A stretch of 64,000 nucleotides of DNA from Sphingobacterium spiritivorum (lineage in GTDB: Bacteria; Bacteroidota; Bacteroidia; Sphingobacteriales; Sphingobacteriaceae): positions 2,666,001-2,730,000 of the forward strand of contig NZ_CP068083.1 of assembly GCF_016725325.1 (NCBI RefSeq). Reading direction: 5' to 3'. Position 1 is the stretch's first letter, and the number at the start of each line of letters is the position of its first letter. Under the pieces are notes generated by a model. That model searched no databases and had not been told where the DNA came from. It saw nothing but the letters and a program-made list of their open reading frames with translations. Made by a program: the position numbers and the translations under genes. Shown piece after piece: positions 55,882 to 64,000 of this stretch.

Positions 55882-57816
55882 TTATTTAGATTTCTTTTCG
55901 TCACCTTCCATTTGCTCTTTCAATTGTGCAAGAACGTCTAAGTCACCTAAAGTAGATTTCTCAACTGAATCTTTCACTTTTTTCACCGCAGAAGTAGCAG
56001 CTTTTGCTTCTTTCTTACGTGCGTTGAATTCTTCAACACGAGCTTCAGCTCTTTCATCTTCCCAGATACGAGAGTGAGAAATTACTAAACGTTTGTTCTC
56101 TTTGTTGAATTCAATAATTTTGAATTGAGCAACTTCGTCAACTTTCAATGAAGAACCGTCTTCTTTTACAGAGTGTTTAGAAGGGCAGAAACCTTCAACA
56201 CCATATTGTAAAGCTACGATATCACCTTTGTCTCCAACTTTCAATACAGTACCTTCGTGAATTGAATCAATGGTGAAGATAGTTTCGAAAGTATCCCAAG
56301 GGTTTTCTTCTAATTGTTTGTGACCTAAGCTCAGTTTTCTGTTTTCTTCGTCAAGTTCTAAAACAACTACGTCTAATGTTTCACCAACTTTAGTGAATTC
56401 GTTAGGGTGGTTGATTTTCTTAGACCAAGAAAGATCAGAGATGTGGATCAATCCGTCGATACCTTCTTCAAGTTCAACAAATACACCGAAGTTAGTCATG
56501 TTTTTAACAACAGCTTGTTGTTGTGAACCAACAGGGTAACGCTCAGTGATGTTTTTCCAAGGATCTGGAGTCAATTGTTTGATACCAAGGCTCATTTTGC
56601 GCTCTTCTCTGTCCAGAGTCAGGATTTCAGCTTCGATTTCGTCACCTACTTTCAGGAACTCTTGCGGAGAACGTAAATTTTGAGACCATGACATTTCTGA
56701 TACGTGGATCAATCCTTCTACTCCCGGGATGATTTCTAAGAAAGCACCGTAATCAGCAACTGTTACGATTTTTCCTTTTACTTTAGAACCGATCACAAGA
56801 TCTTTATCTAAAGATTCCCAAGGGTGCTCAGATAATTGTTTCAAGCCTAATGCGATACGTTTTTTCTCATCGTCAAAGTCTAATACAACTACGTTGATAG
56901 TCTGATCCAATGCCAAAACTTCTTTCGGATGCTCGATACGACCCCATGAAATATCTGTAATGTGAAGTAATCCGTCAACACCACCTAAGTCGATGAACAC
57001 ACCGAAGTCAGTGATATTTTTAACAGTACCTTCTAATACTTGACCTTTCTCTAATTTAGCTACGATTTCAGATTTTTGGTTTTCCAAATCATCTTCGATC
57101 AACACTTTGTGTGAAACGACAACGTTTTTAAATTCGTGGTTGATTTTAACAACTTTGAATTCCATTGTTTTACCAACATATATATCGTAGTCACGGATTG
57201 GTTTGATATCGATTTGAGATCCAGGTAAGAATGCTTCAACACCTTTGATATCCACGATAAGACCACCTTTAGTACGGCTCTTAACAAAACCATCAATGAT
57301 TGCATCATTTTCCAATGCTTCGTTGATAGCTTCCCAAGATTTTTGAGTTTTAGCACGTTTGCGAGATAATACTAACTGACCGTTAGCATCTTCTTGCGAC
57401 TCTACGAAAACGTCAACTTTGTCACCAACCTTCAAATCAGGAAGATCACGGAACTCAGAAAGTGAAACAAGACCGTCAGATTTGAAACCTACGTTCAAAA
57501 CAACGTCTTTGTTGTTTACAGATACTACAACACCCTCAATAATCTCGCCTTGGTTGATTTGGTTGAAAGTTCCAGCGTATTGCTCTTCTAATTTAGAACG
57601 CTCAGCTTCACTGTAACTTCCGAATTTTTTCTCATCAAGATCCCAGTCGAATTCACCTTCAGGGGTGCTCCAAGCGTTAGATTTGATTTCGTCGATTAAT
57701 TTTGAATCAGCTTCTGATTCAATTTTTTCAGTGTCTTTCACCACTTTGGTGTCAGCACCTTGTAGCTCTGCGTTTTTCGCCGCTAACTCTTTTTCTGCTT
57801 CTTGTTTTTTTGCCAT
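55882..57816 (-). CDS. rpsA: 30S ribosomal protein S1
   Basis: The 644-residue protein contains six S1 (OB-fold) domains in a row, starting near 65, 150, 235, 320, 408 and 495. Domains 3-5 carry the well-conserved '..GVFIDLGGVDGLLHITDISW' type core. An acidic N-terminal leader (about 1-60) and a lysine-rich tail flank them. S1 helps mRNA reach the small subunit; Bacteroidota rely little on Shine-Dalgarno pairing, so it may be important here. The leader carries an exact -7 box, a palindrome at the likely start of transcription, and GGAG ahead of the ATG, which is unusual among the genes in this window. Confidence 0.96.
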   Translation of the reverse strand: MAKKQEAEKELAAKNAELQGADTKVVKDTEKIESEADSKLIDEIKSNAWSTPEGEFDWDLDEKKFGSYSEAERSKLEEQYAGTFNQINQGEIIEGVVVSVNNKDVVLNVGFKSDGLVSLSEFRDLPDLKVGDKVDVFVESQEDANGQLVLSRKRAKTQKSWEAINEALENDAIIDGFVKSRTKGGLIVDIKGVEAFLPGSQIDIKPIRDYDIYVGKTMEFKVVKINHEFKNVVVSHKVLIEDDLENQKSEIVAKLEKGQVLEGTVKNITDFGVFIDLGGVDGLLHITDISWGRIEHPKEVLALDQTINVVVLDFDDEKKRIALGLKQLSEHPWESLDKDLVIGSKVKGKIVTVADYGAFLEIIPGVEGLIHVSEMSWSQNLRSPQEFLKVGDEIEAEILTLDREERKMSLGIKQLTPDPWKNITERYPVGSQQQAVVKNMTNFGVFVELEEGIDGLIHISDLSWSKKINHPNEFTKVGETLDVVVLELDEENRKLSLGHKQLEENPWDTFETIFTIDSIHEGTVLKVGDKGDIVALQYGVEGFCPSKHSVKEDGSSLKVDEVAQFKIIEFNKENKRLVISHSRIWEDERAEARVEEFNARKKEAKAATSAVKKVKDSVEKSTLGDLDVLAQLKEQMEGDEKKSK

Positions 57817-57835
57817 TAATTAATTTATCTCCTTT

Positions 57836-57852
57836 TCCCAACTCAGTTGGGA
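57836..57852 (-). promoter_or_regulatory. Palindrome in the rpsA leader/transcription start region
   Basis: TCCCAACTCAGTTGGGA is a perfect 8-1-8 palindrome between the -7 box and the GGAG/ATG of rpsA. As RNA it forms a six-base-pair stem with a five-base loop. As DNA it straddles the expected start site, so it may be either an operator or a leader hairpin. Confidence 0.5.
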
Positions 57853-57855
57853 CTG

Positions 57856-57883
57856 CAAAAATACGAAAAACTTTTATTAACAA
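57856..57883 (-). promoter_or_regulatory. rpsA promoter
   Basis: TATTTTTG (minus strand, 57863-57856) is an exact -7 box, with TTG at 57883-57881 and a 17-base spacer. Confidence 0.6.
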
Positions 57884-57949
57884 GTATTTATGTGAAAAAA
57901 AATATAGACTTTCTTTGAAAATATTTGTTGAAACACCTTGAGATTGTGC

Positions 57950-60088
57950 TTATTGAGAAGTCTTCTCACAGGAATTTAGTGTGTTGGAGATCACTTCTAT
58001 TAATTTCTTTTCGTTGAAAGGTTTAATCAAAATGCCGTTAAAGCATAGATTATGCTTGATTTCCAGCGATTTTACCTGTTCATTATCAGAAGACGTGGCA
58101 ATAACAAGTATATCGTTGTATTTAGGATTTTTACGAATATGCATGAGTACTTCATCACCTGTCATCACCGGCATATTAATATCTGTTATGATAATATCAA
58201 TCTTCTTTTTTTGTAACACTTCCAATGCTTCGGCTCCGTTAGTGGCTGTTTCTACATGAGGATGTAAAGCAAAAAAGTGCTTCATATACAGGAGGTTAAG
58301 CGCATTGTCATCTACAATAAGCCAGGAAATATCTTTCCGTAATTCAGTTACAGAAGTAACCTTTTCGGTATCTCCGGGCTTAGGTTGTTTTGGAGGTGGA
58401 ATAGGGATCGTTATTATGAATGTGGTTCCCACATTCGACTGGCTCGTGAAGCTAATCTTACCATTCAGACTGTTAACCAGTTTCTTAAGGATGAACAATC
58501 CGAGGCCAACTCCTCCTTCAACCTTATTATTCTTATTGACCGTAAAATATTTTCGGAAAATGGTTTTTTCAAGATCTGCAGATATACCAATGCCCTGATC
58601 TTCCACTGTTAAGATCAGCTGACTATTTTTAATATCAATCACAACAGAACTTGTAATTGTTCCTTTCTGAGAATACTTGATCGAATTGGAGAGCAGATTA
58701 TTTAAGATATGTCTGATTTTGAATTCGTCGGAATATACAATCGTTCGCAATCCTTTTTCCTTAATATACTTTATCTGTAGATTTTTTAATTCGGCCTGAT
58801 TACGATTTTGCTCAGCTACATCCATAAGCAATTCGTTGATGTCAAAGTTGCTCAGCAACAGGTTATTACTGGAGTCATCTACTTTGCTGAGATTTAAGAT
58901 ATCATTAATAGTCTTTGAGGTACTTTGAATGCTTGAATATGCAGATTCCAGAAGTAATTTATCTTTATCTGTATAGAGGTTTTCTTTCTTTTTTAATAAA
59001 TCAATAATGCCTATCAGAGAGTTGATTGGTGTTCTGATCTCATGTGTTATTTCGGCTAAAGTATCCGTTTTTTCCTCTGCCAGTTTATTGGCATACAATT
59101 TTTCTTCGATAAGCTTACGTTCATAGTAATTGCTGTATAACTGGTAATAGATAATCATACAGATCATTATAAACATAAAAAACAGACAACTGATCATTGT
59201 CCATTTAAATTGACTGGTTCTTTCGAATAATGTTTTTGTTTCGTTGCTGGAGTTTATATGTTTCTGAAGAACCTGATTTTCATGGATATCTCTGATTATT
59301 TTGTTCAGGTCGTATAAGAGTGAGAAATTAGTGGATAACAATTCCCGTTCTTTTTGGCGTAAATCAAAGAATGATTTTTTTAATGTAGCCAGCTTATTTC
59401 TACTGTTAGTTGCGTTGGTATTTAATTGTTTTTGTAGTTGGATTTCCTTCTGTTTGATTTCATCCGTAACGAAGGGCTGGAGAGCTATAGTATCATTTTT
59501 GCTATCAAATATTCTCTTGAAAAAAGGTTTTTTTCTAACTACGATATAATCTTTGGAATCGTTTTTTTTTACGGATCCTGAATGCGGAACAGGCAGAACA
59601 TTAAAGATCTCACTTTCAGATAACATCTGAGGATATTGTTTTAGCGTGTCCGAATAATTCAGAATTTCCGAAATACGGAGTCGTAACAATACAAAATCAT
59701 CAGCTATTACTTTCCTTTTTCCGATGTTTTCATTATAGGATTTAGAGGAATTTGTCTCTCGATTGGAAGAGAGCAACATAGAATCTATAGCTCCATTGAT
59801 TTCTAGAAGTTTGTGTTCGTATTTACTGTAATTTTCTATATCAAAATCAATGGAGAACAGCCTGAAATAGTTTTCAGCTTCATTATATTTGGTGAGGATT
59901 TCAGAAAAATCATTGTTCTCTTCATTAATGGAGAGATAGATGTTTTCAAGCCTTTTCTGGATGTTTTTGTACTGTTGAATGGAAATGAGAAAGATTAATG
60001 ATATAATTACAAACAAAACAATTGTAGAAAAAAGAAGAATCTTTCTTACCCGATTACTGTTTTGGTGTATGACAATCGATTTTCGCAT
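57950..60088 (-). CDS. Hybrid sensor histidine kinase/response regulator
   Basis: The 712-residue protein has a membrane helix (about 15-35), a largely helical extracytoplasmic sensor (about 36-295) and a second helix (about 297-319). A HisKA domain with H349 in EITHEIRTPIN follows. The HATPase domain carries LNNLLSNSIKYS, DQGIGI and GGVGLGLFI. The C-terminal receiver has phospho-acceptor D636 in IITDINMPVMTG. There is no HPt domain and no DNA-binding domain, so phosphate must pass to a separate protein. The sensor has no recognised ligand domain. It follows the PASTA/mltG operon by 72 bases on the same strand and could be read with it. Confidence 0.93.
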   Translation of the reverse strand: MRKSIVIHQNSNRVRKILLFSTIVLFVIISLIFLISIQQYKNIQKRLENIYLSINEENNDFSEILTKYNEAENYFRLFSIDFDIENYSKYEHKLLEINGAIDSMLLSSNRETNSSKSYNENIGKRKVIADDFVLLRLRISEILNYSDTLKQYPQMLSESEIFNVLPVPHSGSVKKNDSKDYIVVRKKPFFKRIFDSKNDTIALQPFVTDEIKQKEIQLQKQLNTNATNSRNKLATLKKSFFDLRQKERELLSTNFSLLYDLNKIIRDIHENQVLQKHINSSNETKTLFERTSQFKWTMISCLFFMFIMICMIIYYQLYSNYYERKLIEEKLYANKLAEEKTDTLAEITHEIRTPINSLIGIIDLLKKKENLYTDKDKLLLESAYSSIQSTSKTINDILNLSKVDDSSNNLLLSNFDINELLMDVAEQNRNQAELKNLQIKYIKEKGLRTIVYSDEFKIRHILNNLLSNSIKYSQKGTITSSVVIDIKNSQLILTVEDQGIGISADLEKTIFRKYFTVNKNNKVEGGVGLGLFILKKLVNSLNGKISFTSQSNVGTTFIITIPIPPPKQPKPGDTEKVTSVTELRKDISWLIVDDNALNLLYMKHFFALHPHVETATNGAEALEVLQKKKIDIIITDINMPVMTGDEVLMHIRKNPKYNDILVIATSSDNEQVKSLEIKHNLCFNGILIKPFNEKKLIEVISNTLNSCEKTSQ

Positions 60089-60160
60089 TCAAAATAAATC
60101 CAGCACAAAATAAAGGCTTTTCTTGTGTTAATTATTATTTAATATTGAAAATTGTAGAGT

Positions 60161-61129
60161 CTAATCTACAGGCTTAAAAGAATTATAAGTACGTGGTCTT
60201 ACTATTTTTATACTTTGTTTGGAGAGTGCTATACTGGCATTAAGTTCATATCCGACCAGTAATATTAAGGAGTTTAGATACATCCAGATCATGATCACGA
60301 TTATCGTTCCGATTGATCCGTATAATTTATTGTATGCTCCGAAGTGATTGATATAATAAGCGAATCCGGAAAAAGTGAGAATCGCAAGAATGGTAGCCAG
60401 CGTAGCTCCCGGACTAAATAGTTTCCATTTTTGATTGGAGGCTGGTCCGAACTTATACAGACAGCTTACAGTGAAAAAATAGATTCCAAATAAGATAATC
60501 CATCTGGCGGCTTTAATAATAAAAGTCCAGAACCAGGAGACATCTACTGAAATATTTGACTTGAGATAATTGATTACAATCCCGGCAAATGTAAAGATAC
60601 CCATTCCGACCGTGAGCGCAACAATGATGGTAAAGGATAAAGCTAACGCCACAAGACGCTGTCTTACCCAACTACGGTTTTCAGTGGTAAGGGAGGCTTT
60701 ATTAAACGCTAACATGAGGGTGTGCATTCCATTTGTAGAGAAAAATGCTGCCAGCACAAAACCAAAAGATAACAAACCCCCGTTTTGATTTTTGATAATA
60801 TCTTCGAGAGTAGTCTGGATAACACCAAAGGCATTGTGCGGAATGATCACTTTAAGGAATTCCAGTAATTGTTCCTGAAAATTATCAATTGGAATATAAG
60901 GAATCATCGTAAAGAGGAAGATAATAGCCGGAAACATAGCCAGCAGGAAATTATAGGCCAGAGATGATGCTTTATTTAAAATGGATTCTCTGGCGATCTC
61001 CTGAAAAAAGAAAATGCCAACAGTGTATAAGGGCAGAGAACCGAATCCCGGAAGTATTACAGACTTAGTCCATTCAATAAGATTATCGTATGGCTTGAAT
61101 GTTAGTAATATTCGGTGAAATTTGTTCAT
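60161..61129 (-). CDS. YihY/BrkB-family inner membrane protein
   Basis: The 322-residue protein has about six membrane helices. The family's conserved stretches are present: 'ILNKASSLAYNFLLAMFPAIIFLFTMIPYIP', 'LLSFGFVLAAFFSTNGMHTLMLAFNKA' and 'LFSPGATLATILAILTFSGFAYYINHFGAYNKLYGSIGTIIVIMIWMYLNSLILLVGYELNASI'. The family was once annotated as ribonuclease BN, which is wrong for this group; its real role is unsettled. Its ATG shares one base with the thioesterase stop (TAATG). Confidence 0.9.
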   Translation of the reverse strand: MNKFHRILLTFKPYDNLIEWTKSVILPGFGSLPLYTVGIFFFQEIARESILNKASSLAYNFLLAMFPAIIFLFTMIPYIPIDNFQEQLLEFLKVIIPHNAFGVIQTTLEDIIKNQNGGLLSFGFVLAAFFSTNGMHTLMLAFNKASLTTENRSWVRQRLVALALSFTIIVALTVGMGIFTFAGIVINYLKSNISVDVSWFWTFIIKAARWIILFGIYFFTVSCLYKFGPASNQKWKLFSPGATLATILAILTFSGFAYYINHFGAYNKLYGSIGTIIVIMIWMYLNSLILLVGYELNASIALSKQSIKIVRPRTYNSFKPVD

Positions 61130-61539
61130 TACTCTCCAAAATAAGCAGCCATTTTATGTTGAAAAATAGCCGGTGGCATACACGGTTTGTTCTTTTTGAT
61201 ATCTACAAATACCAGTTGTGTCGCTCCGGTATTGATCAGTTCGCCTGCTTCGTTATACAATTCGTGTTCAAATTTTAGACGAATACCGGGTTTGGTTCTT
61301 ATTATTGTTTTGATAGTGATCAGTTCATCATAACGTGCCGGTTTCATAAAACGGCAGTTTAACTCCAGCACAGGTAACATGACGCCCATGTCTTCCAGTT
61401 CTTTGTAAGAGATGCCTGTGCTTCTTAGCATTTCTGTTCGTGCTACTTCATAGAATGCAGCATAATTACCGTAATACATGTATCCCATTTGATCTGTTTC
61501 TGCATATCGTACACGTAACTGGTTTTCAAATACAAACAT
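61129..61539 (-). CDS. Acyl-CoA thioesterase, 4HBT/YbgC type
   Basis: The 136-residue hot-dog-fold protein has the family opening 'QLRVRYAETDQMGYMYYGNYAAFYEVARTEMLR', with the catalytic-type aspartate in YAETDQMG. 'ELNCRFMKPARYDELITIKTII' follows. Such enzymes hydrolyse acyl-CoA. The gene lies 9 bases after mltG and shares a base with the YihY start, so it belongs to that operon. Confidence 0.92.
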   Translation of the reverse strand: MFVFENQLRVRYAETDQMGYMYYGNYAAFYEVARTEMLRSTGISYKELEDMGVMLPVLELNCRFMKPARYDELITIKTIIRTKPGIRLKFEHELYNEAGELINTGATQLVFVDIKKNKPCMPPAIFQHKMAAYFGE

Positions 61540-61548
61540 TATTTCTGA

Positions 61549-62592
61549 TTATTTCTTAATATTTCGGTCATTCAATGCCTGTTGATATTTACGGGCATAT
61601 GCTAAGTGTTCTGTTTCAGTTTTGGAAAAATTATGATATCCTGAAAAATCCTCTTTTGCTACCATATAAATAAAATCATGATGTTCATAATTTAATACCG
61701 CTTCAATAGAAGCAATGGTAGGCAGACTGATGGGTCCCGGAGGCAATCCCCTGTTAAGATAAGTGTTATATGGAGATACCACCCGAAGATGTTTGTTCAG
61801 TACTCTGCGGATAGTGAAATCCTGATTAGCAAATATAACTGTAGGATCTGCCTGCAATAACATTCCTTTGCGCAATCTATTGATGTACAATCCTGCGATT
61901 TTAGGCATTTCATTTTTGTGCAGTGCTTCGCCTTTTACAATAGAAGCGAGTACGCTGACTTCCTGAGGAGTCAGTTCAAGAGCTTTAGCTTTTTTCAGGC
62001 GCTCTGTATTCCAGAATTTTTTATACTCGTCATTGAAGCGGGCTATAATTTTTTCCGGAGCCGTATTCCAATATATCTCGTATGTATTAGGAATAAACAT
62101 TGTGAAAAAATTGTCCTGGGTAAATCCGTACTTTTCCGCCAATGTATCATTATTCAGTAACTGAATGAAAGTAGCAGAATCCGCTTCAAAATTTTTAGCT
62201 AATAAAGCCGCAAAGTTTTCTTTCAGGCGCACCGTTTCAAATCTGAACTTGACAGCATCTTGATAACCTCCCCGAAGATTTCCGATCAGACGACGGTTAT
62301 TCATTCCCGGTGTCAGCTTGTAGCGACCAGGTTTTACACTGGTTTTATAATCCATTTGTGCTGCAGCAAAATCGAACAGGTCCGGATTATCAACGATTTT
62401 CTTTTCCTTTATATCCTGTAAAACCTGCTCATATGTTGCATTGTCGCGGATATAAAGATATTCCTGATTAGCCGTAACGCTTGATCCAAAAAAAGCACGG
62501 TAATATTTCCATCCGAAATAACCTCCTACTACTAATATTAAGACAATTATAATTCCCAGCCATTTAGGCATTTTCCTGTTTTTCTTTTCCAT
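61549..62592 (-). CDS. mltG: Endolytic peptidoglycan transglycosylase MltG
   Basis: The 347-residue protein has an N-terminal membrane anchor (about 12-30), a LysM-like region ('NATYEQVLQDIKEKKIVDNPDLFDFAAAQ') and the YceG domain with the catalytic glutamate in 'LASIVKGEALHKNEMPKIAGLYINRLRKGMLLQADPTVIFA'. The C-terminal 'SPYNTYLNRGLPPGPISLPTIASIEAVLNYEHHDFIYMVAKEDFSGYHNFSKTETEH' is typical. It cuts nascent glycan strands and sets their length. It starts 11 bases after the PASTA gene. Confidence 0.95.
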   Translation of the reverse strand: MEKKNRKMPKWLGIIIVLILVVGGYFGWKYYRAFFGSSVTANQEYLYIRDNATYEQVLQDIKEKKIVDNPDLFDFAAAQMDYKTSVKPGRYKLTPGMNNRRLIGNLRGGYQDAVKFRFETVRLKENFAALLAKNFEADSATFIQLLNNDTLAEKYGFTQDNFFTMFIPNTYEIYWNTAPEKIIARFNDEYKKFWNTERLKKAKALELTPQEVSVLASIVKGEALHKNEMPKIAGLYINRLRKGMLLQADPTVIFANQDFTIRRVLNKHLRVVSPYNTYLNRGLPPGPISLPTIASIEAVLNYEHHDFIYMVAKEDFSGYHNFSKTETEHLAYARKYQQALNDRNIKK

Positions 62593-62603
62593 GATTATAT
62601 TTT

Positions 62604-63362
62604 CTATTGCTGAGAAAGTGAAAGGTTGATAGGAGTTCCTAAACTCACCAAACCTACAGTCGTGTCCGGAGTCTGACTGATGACACGTGCTGCTGTAGAA
62701 TCACTTACTGTCCCCTGGTATTGTACTACGCCGACATTTAGTCCTACACCCTGTAATGCAAATTTAGCTTCGGTTAAGGTCAGCCCTAGCAGATTCGGAA
62801 TATTTATCTCATCTTCCCCGCGACCGTCACCCAATACAAGTTCTATACGTGAGCCTTTTGGTACCATACGGCCGGGTTTTAGCTTTTGCCCGGCAAACTT
62901 TACATCTAATACTACATCCTTGGCAATATCAGCAATATAGGTTGTGTCACCCAGACGGAATCCATGATTTTTCAGAATTGCAGAAGCTTCAATAAGCGTT
63001 TTGTCAATAATATTTGGAAAATCAATCTCAGGTGCAGTCTTGGAAATAATTGTCAGATAAATCGTACGTCCGCTCTTAACATGAAAATTGGGCTCAGGAT
63101 CCTGTTCAATGACCAGACCTGGCTTGGCATCCATCTGATAAACAGAATCGATCTGATAATCCAGTCCGGCATTGTCTAATGCATCAATAGCCTGTTCGAT
63201 TATCATTCCTTTGACCTTTGGTACCGGAATCGCTTCATTATGTTTTGTATAAATACCTAATCCAAAGTAAATGCCCAGAAAAAGGACAACAAAAAAGGCA
63301 ATTGCTAACAATAAATTCTTTCTGAAGGTATCAGTCCTTAAGTAGGTGAATATTTTTGACAT
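62604..63362 (-). CDS. Membrane-anchored triple PASTA protein (no kinase)
   Basis: The 252-residue protein has a short cytoplasmic start, one membrane helix (about 15-36) and three PASTA domains (about 40-110, 112-182 and 185-252). Typical pieces are 'IPVPKVKGMIIEQAIDALDNAGLDYQIDSVY', 'IDFPNIIDKTLIEASAILKNHGFRLGDTTYIA' and 'INIPNLLGLTLTEAKFALQGVGLNVG'. PASTA domains bind peptidoglycan fragments, usually in Ser/Thr kinases or PBPs; no kinase domain is present here. It heads an operon with mltG and is divergent from ddl, which suggests a wall-sensing or scaffold role. Confidence 0.88.
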   Translation of the reverse strand: MSKIFTYLRTDTFRKNLLLAIAFFVVLFLGIYFGLGIYTKHNEAIPVPKVKGMIIEQAIDALDNAGLDYQIDSVYQMDAKPGLVIEQDPEPNFHVKSGRTIYLTIISKTAPEIDFPNIIDKTLIEASAILKNHGFRLGDTTYIADIAKDVVLDVKFAGQKLKPGRMVPKGSRIELVLGDGRGEDEINIPNLLGLTLTEAKFALQGVGLNVGVVQYQGTVSDSTAARVISQTPDTTVGLVSLGTPINLSLSQQ

Positions 63363-63494
63363 TTTAATAATCTAAGACCCTATATTGAGTATAAACAAAA
63401 AAGTACATACAAACTTGAAGCCACGCTTTGGTTTTAAGTTAAGTATTATACCATAATTAAAACAAAATTATTCGTTTTTCCGTGCATAGCAAAT

Positions 63495-63502
63495 TATATT
63501 TG
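63495..63502 (+). promoter_or_regulatory. -7 box of ddl
   Basis: TATATTTG matches TAnnTTTG exactly and lies 22 bases before the ddl ATG. No clear -33 box is visible. Confidence 0.5.
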
Positions 63503-63524
63503 CTAATAAGAATCACTAAATTTT

Positions 63525-64000
63525 ATGAAAGCAAAAATAGCATTATTAACCGGAGGTTATACAGGAGAAGCAGAAGTTTCTTTTAAAAGTTCTGCATTTG
63601 TGTATAGTCAGCTGGATCACAATAAATATGATGTCTACCTGATTACCATTACTAAAGACCACTGGTTTCATGTTAATGAAGCGGGCGTTAAATTTACGGT
63701 CAACCGTGAAAACTTTACACTTCCTCTTGACCATGAAACTATTCTGTTTGATCTTGCTTTTATTCTGATTCACGGAACTCCCGGTGAAGACGGCCGTTTA
63801 CAGGGATACTTTGATATGCTTGATATTCCTTATACTTCCTGTGATGCACTGACCTCTTCACTGACAATGAATAAGGGTTATACCAAAGCGGTTCTTGCTG
63901 GTATTCCGGATTTGCATATGGCAAAATCTGTATTGTTGTTTGAAGCACAGCGGGCAGATGCTGTAGCAACTGTACAAGCGAATCTGTCACTGCCGTATTT
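63525..64000 (+). CDS. ddl: D-alanine--D-alanine ligase, N-terminal fragment
   Basis: The gene runs off the window end; 158 codons are visible. The opening 'KAKIALLTGGYTGEAEVSFKSSAFV' is the Ddl N-terminal motif. 'LIHGTPGEDGRLQGYFDMLDIPYTSCDALTSSLTMNKGYTK' covers the HGxxGEDGxxQG signature and the strand leading to the ATP-grasp domain. It makes the D-Ala-D-Ala end of the stem peptide. The enzyme's catalytic half lies outside the window. It is separate from the dcw cluster, where Ddl is found in some other bacteria. Confidence 0.95.
   Translation, partial: MKAKIALLTGGYTGEAEVSFKSSAFVYSQLDHNKYDVYLITITKDHWFHVNEAGVKFTVNRENFTLPLDHETILFDLAFILIHGTPGEDGRLQGYFDMLDIPYTSCDALTSSLTMNKGYTKAVLAGIPDLHMAKSVLLFEAQRADAVATVQANLSLPY

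Noticed and set aside
55882..56077. Plus-strand frame crossing the 3' end of rpsA
   Set aside because: Serine- and alanine-rich shadow of the lysine/glutamate-rich S1 tail, running through the rpsA terminator.
57950..60088. Pairing of the hybrid kinase with the orphan response regulator at 41396-42034
   Set aside because: They are 16 kb apart with no shared context, and the kinase has its own receiver domain and no HPt, so a direct link is not supported.

Overview
The window is chromosomal DNA of a Bacteroidota bacterium, most likely a Sphingobacteriaceae member close to Sphingobacterium (an inference from gene content and protein style). The evidence is a moderate, AT-leaning base composition, Bacteroidota-type -7 boxes (TAnnTTTG) before many genes, a meso-diaminopimelate-type MurE, an FtsZ with a tail beyond its FtsA-binding peptide, TonB/CarboxypepD_reg proteins, an ECF sigma/anti-sigma pair, a histone H1-like protein and a six-domain ribosomal protein S1. 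No rRNA, CRISPR array, prophage or insertion sequence is visible. One tRNA gene (Leu, anticodon TAG) is present.

Layout. 1-3400: a truncated S9-type peptidase gene, then two small minus-strand units, coq4-like/creD and a membrane protein/winged-helix regulator, which share a palindromic operator. 3460-5057: tRNA-Leu and trigger factor. 5200-10647: divergent tamB and tsaD. 10668-13600: a lipoprotein gene and two divergent genes with TonB C-terminal domains. 13638-16943: a glycosyltransferase, flippase-like, glycosyltransferase operon. 17180-23436: an EEP-family hydrolase, an ECF sigma factor with an unusual anti-sigma protein, lutB and aspS.

23437-39833 is the division and cell wall (dcw) cluster: mraZ, rsmH, ftsL, ftsI, murE, mraY, murD, ftsW, murG, murC, ftsQ, ftsA, ftsZ, all on the plus strand. 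It carries a clear MraZ-box array at the front and lacks murF and ddl. 39943-42713: a histone H1-like protein, a sugar isomerase/epimerase-like protein, an orphan LuxR-type response regulator and mscL. 42749-44397: rpmH, rnpA, yidD, tsaB. 44398-48276: corA, an OmpH-like lipoprotein and gyrB, ending in a 71-nt perfect palindrome.

48329-55154 is a tightly packed four-gene unit: an outer-membrane barrel, a ComEA-like helix-hairpin-helix domain fused to a large outer-membrane-type protein, ComEC and RecQ. It is the best candidate in the window for a little-described system, possibly DNA uptake and processing across the envelope. 55197-64000: a YdeI-like protein, rpsA, a hybrid sensor kinase, and an operon of a PASTA protein, mltG, a thioesterase and a YihY protein, divergent from a truncated ddl.

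Much of the window serves envelope growth: dcw, mltG, the PASTA protein, ddl, tamB, the TonB-type proteins and glycolipid-type glycosyltransferases. Translation functions are interspersed: tRNA-Leu, aspS, tsaB/tsaD, rpmH/rnpA and rpsA.
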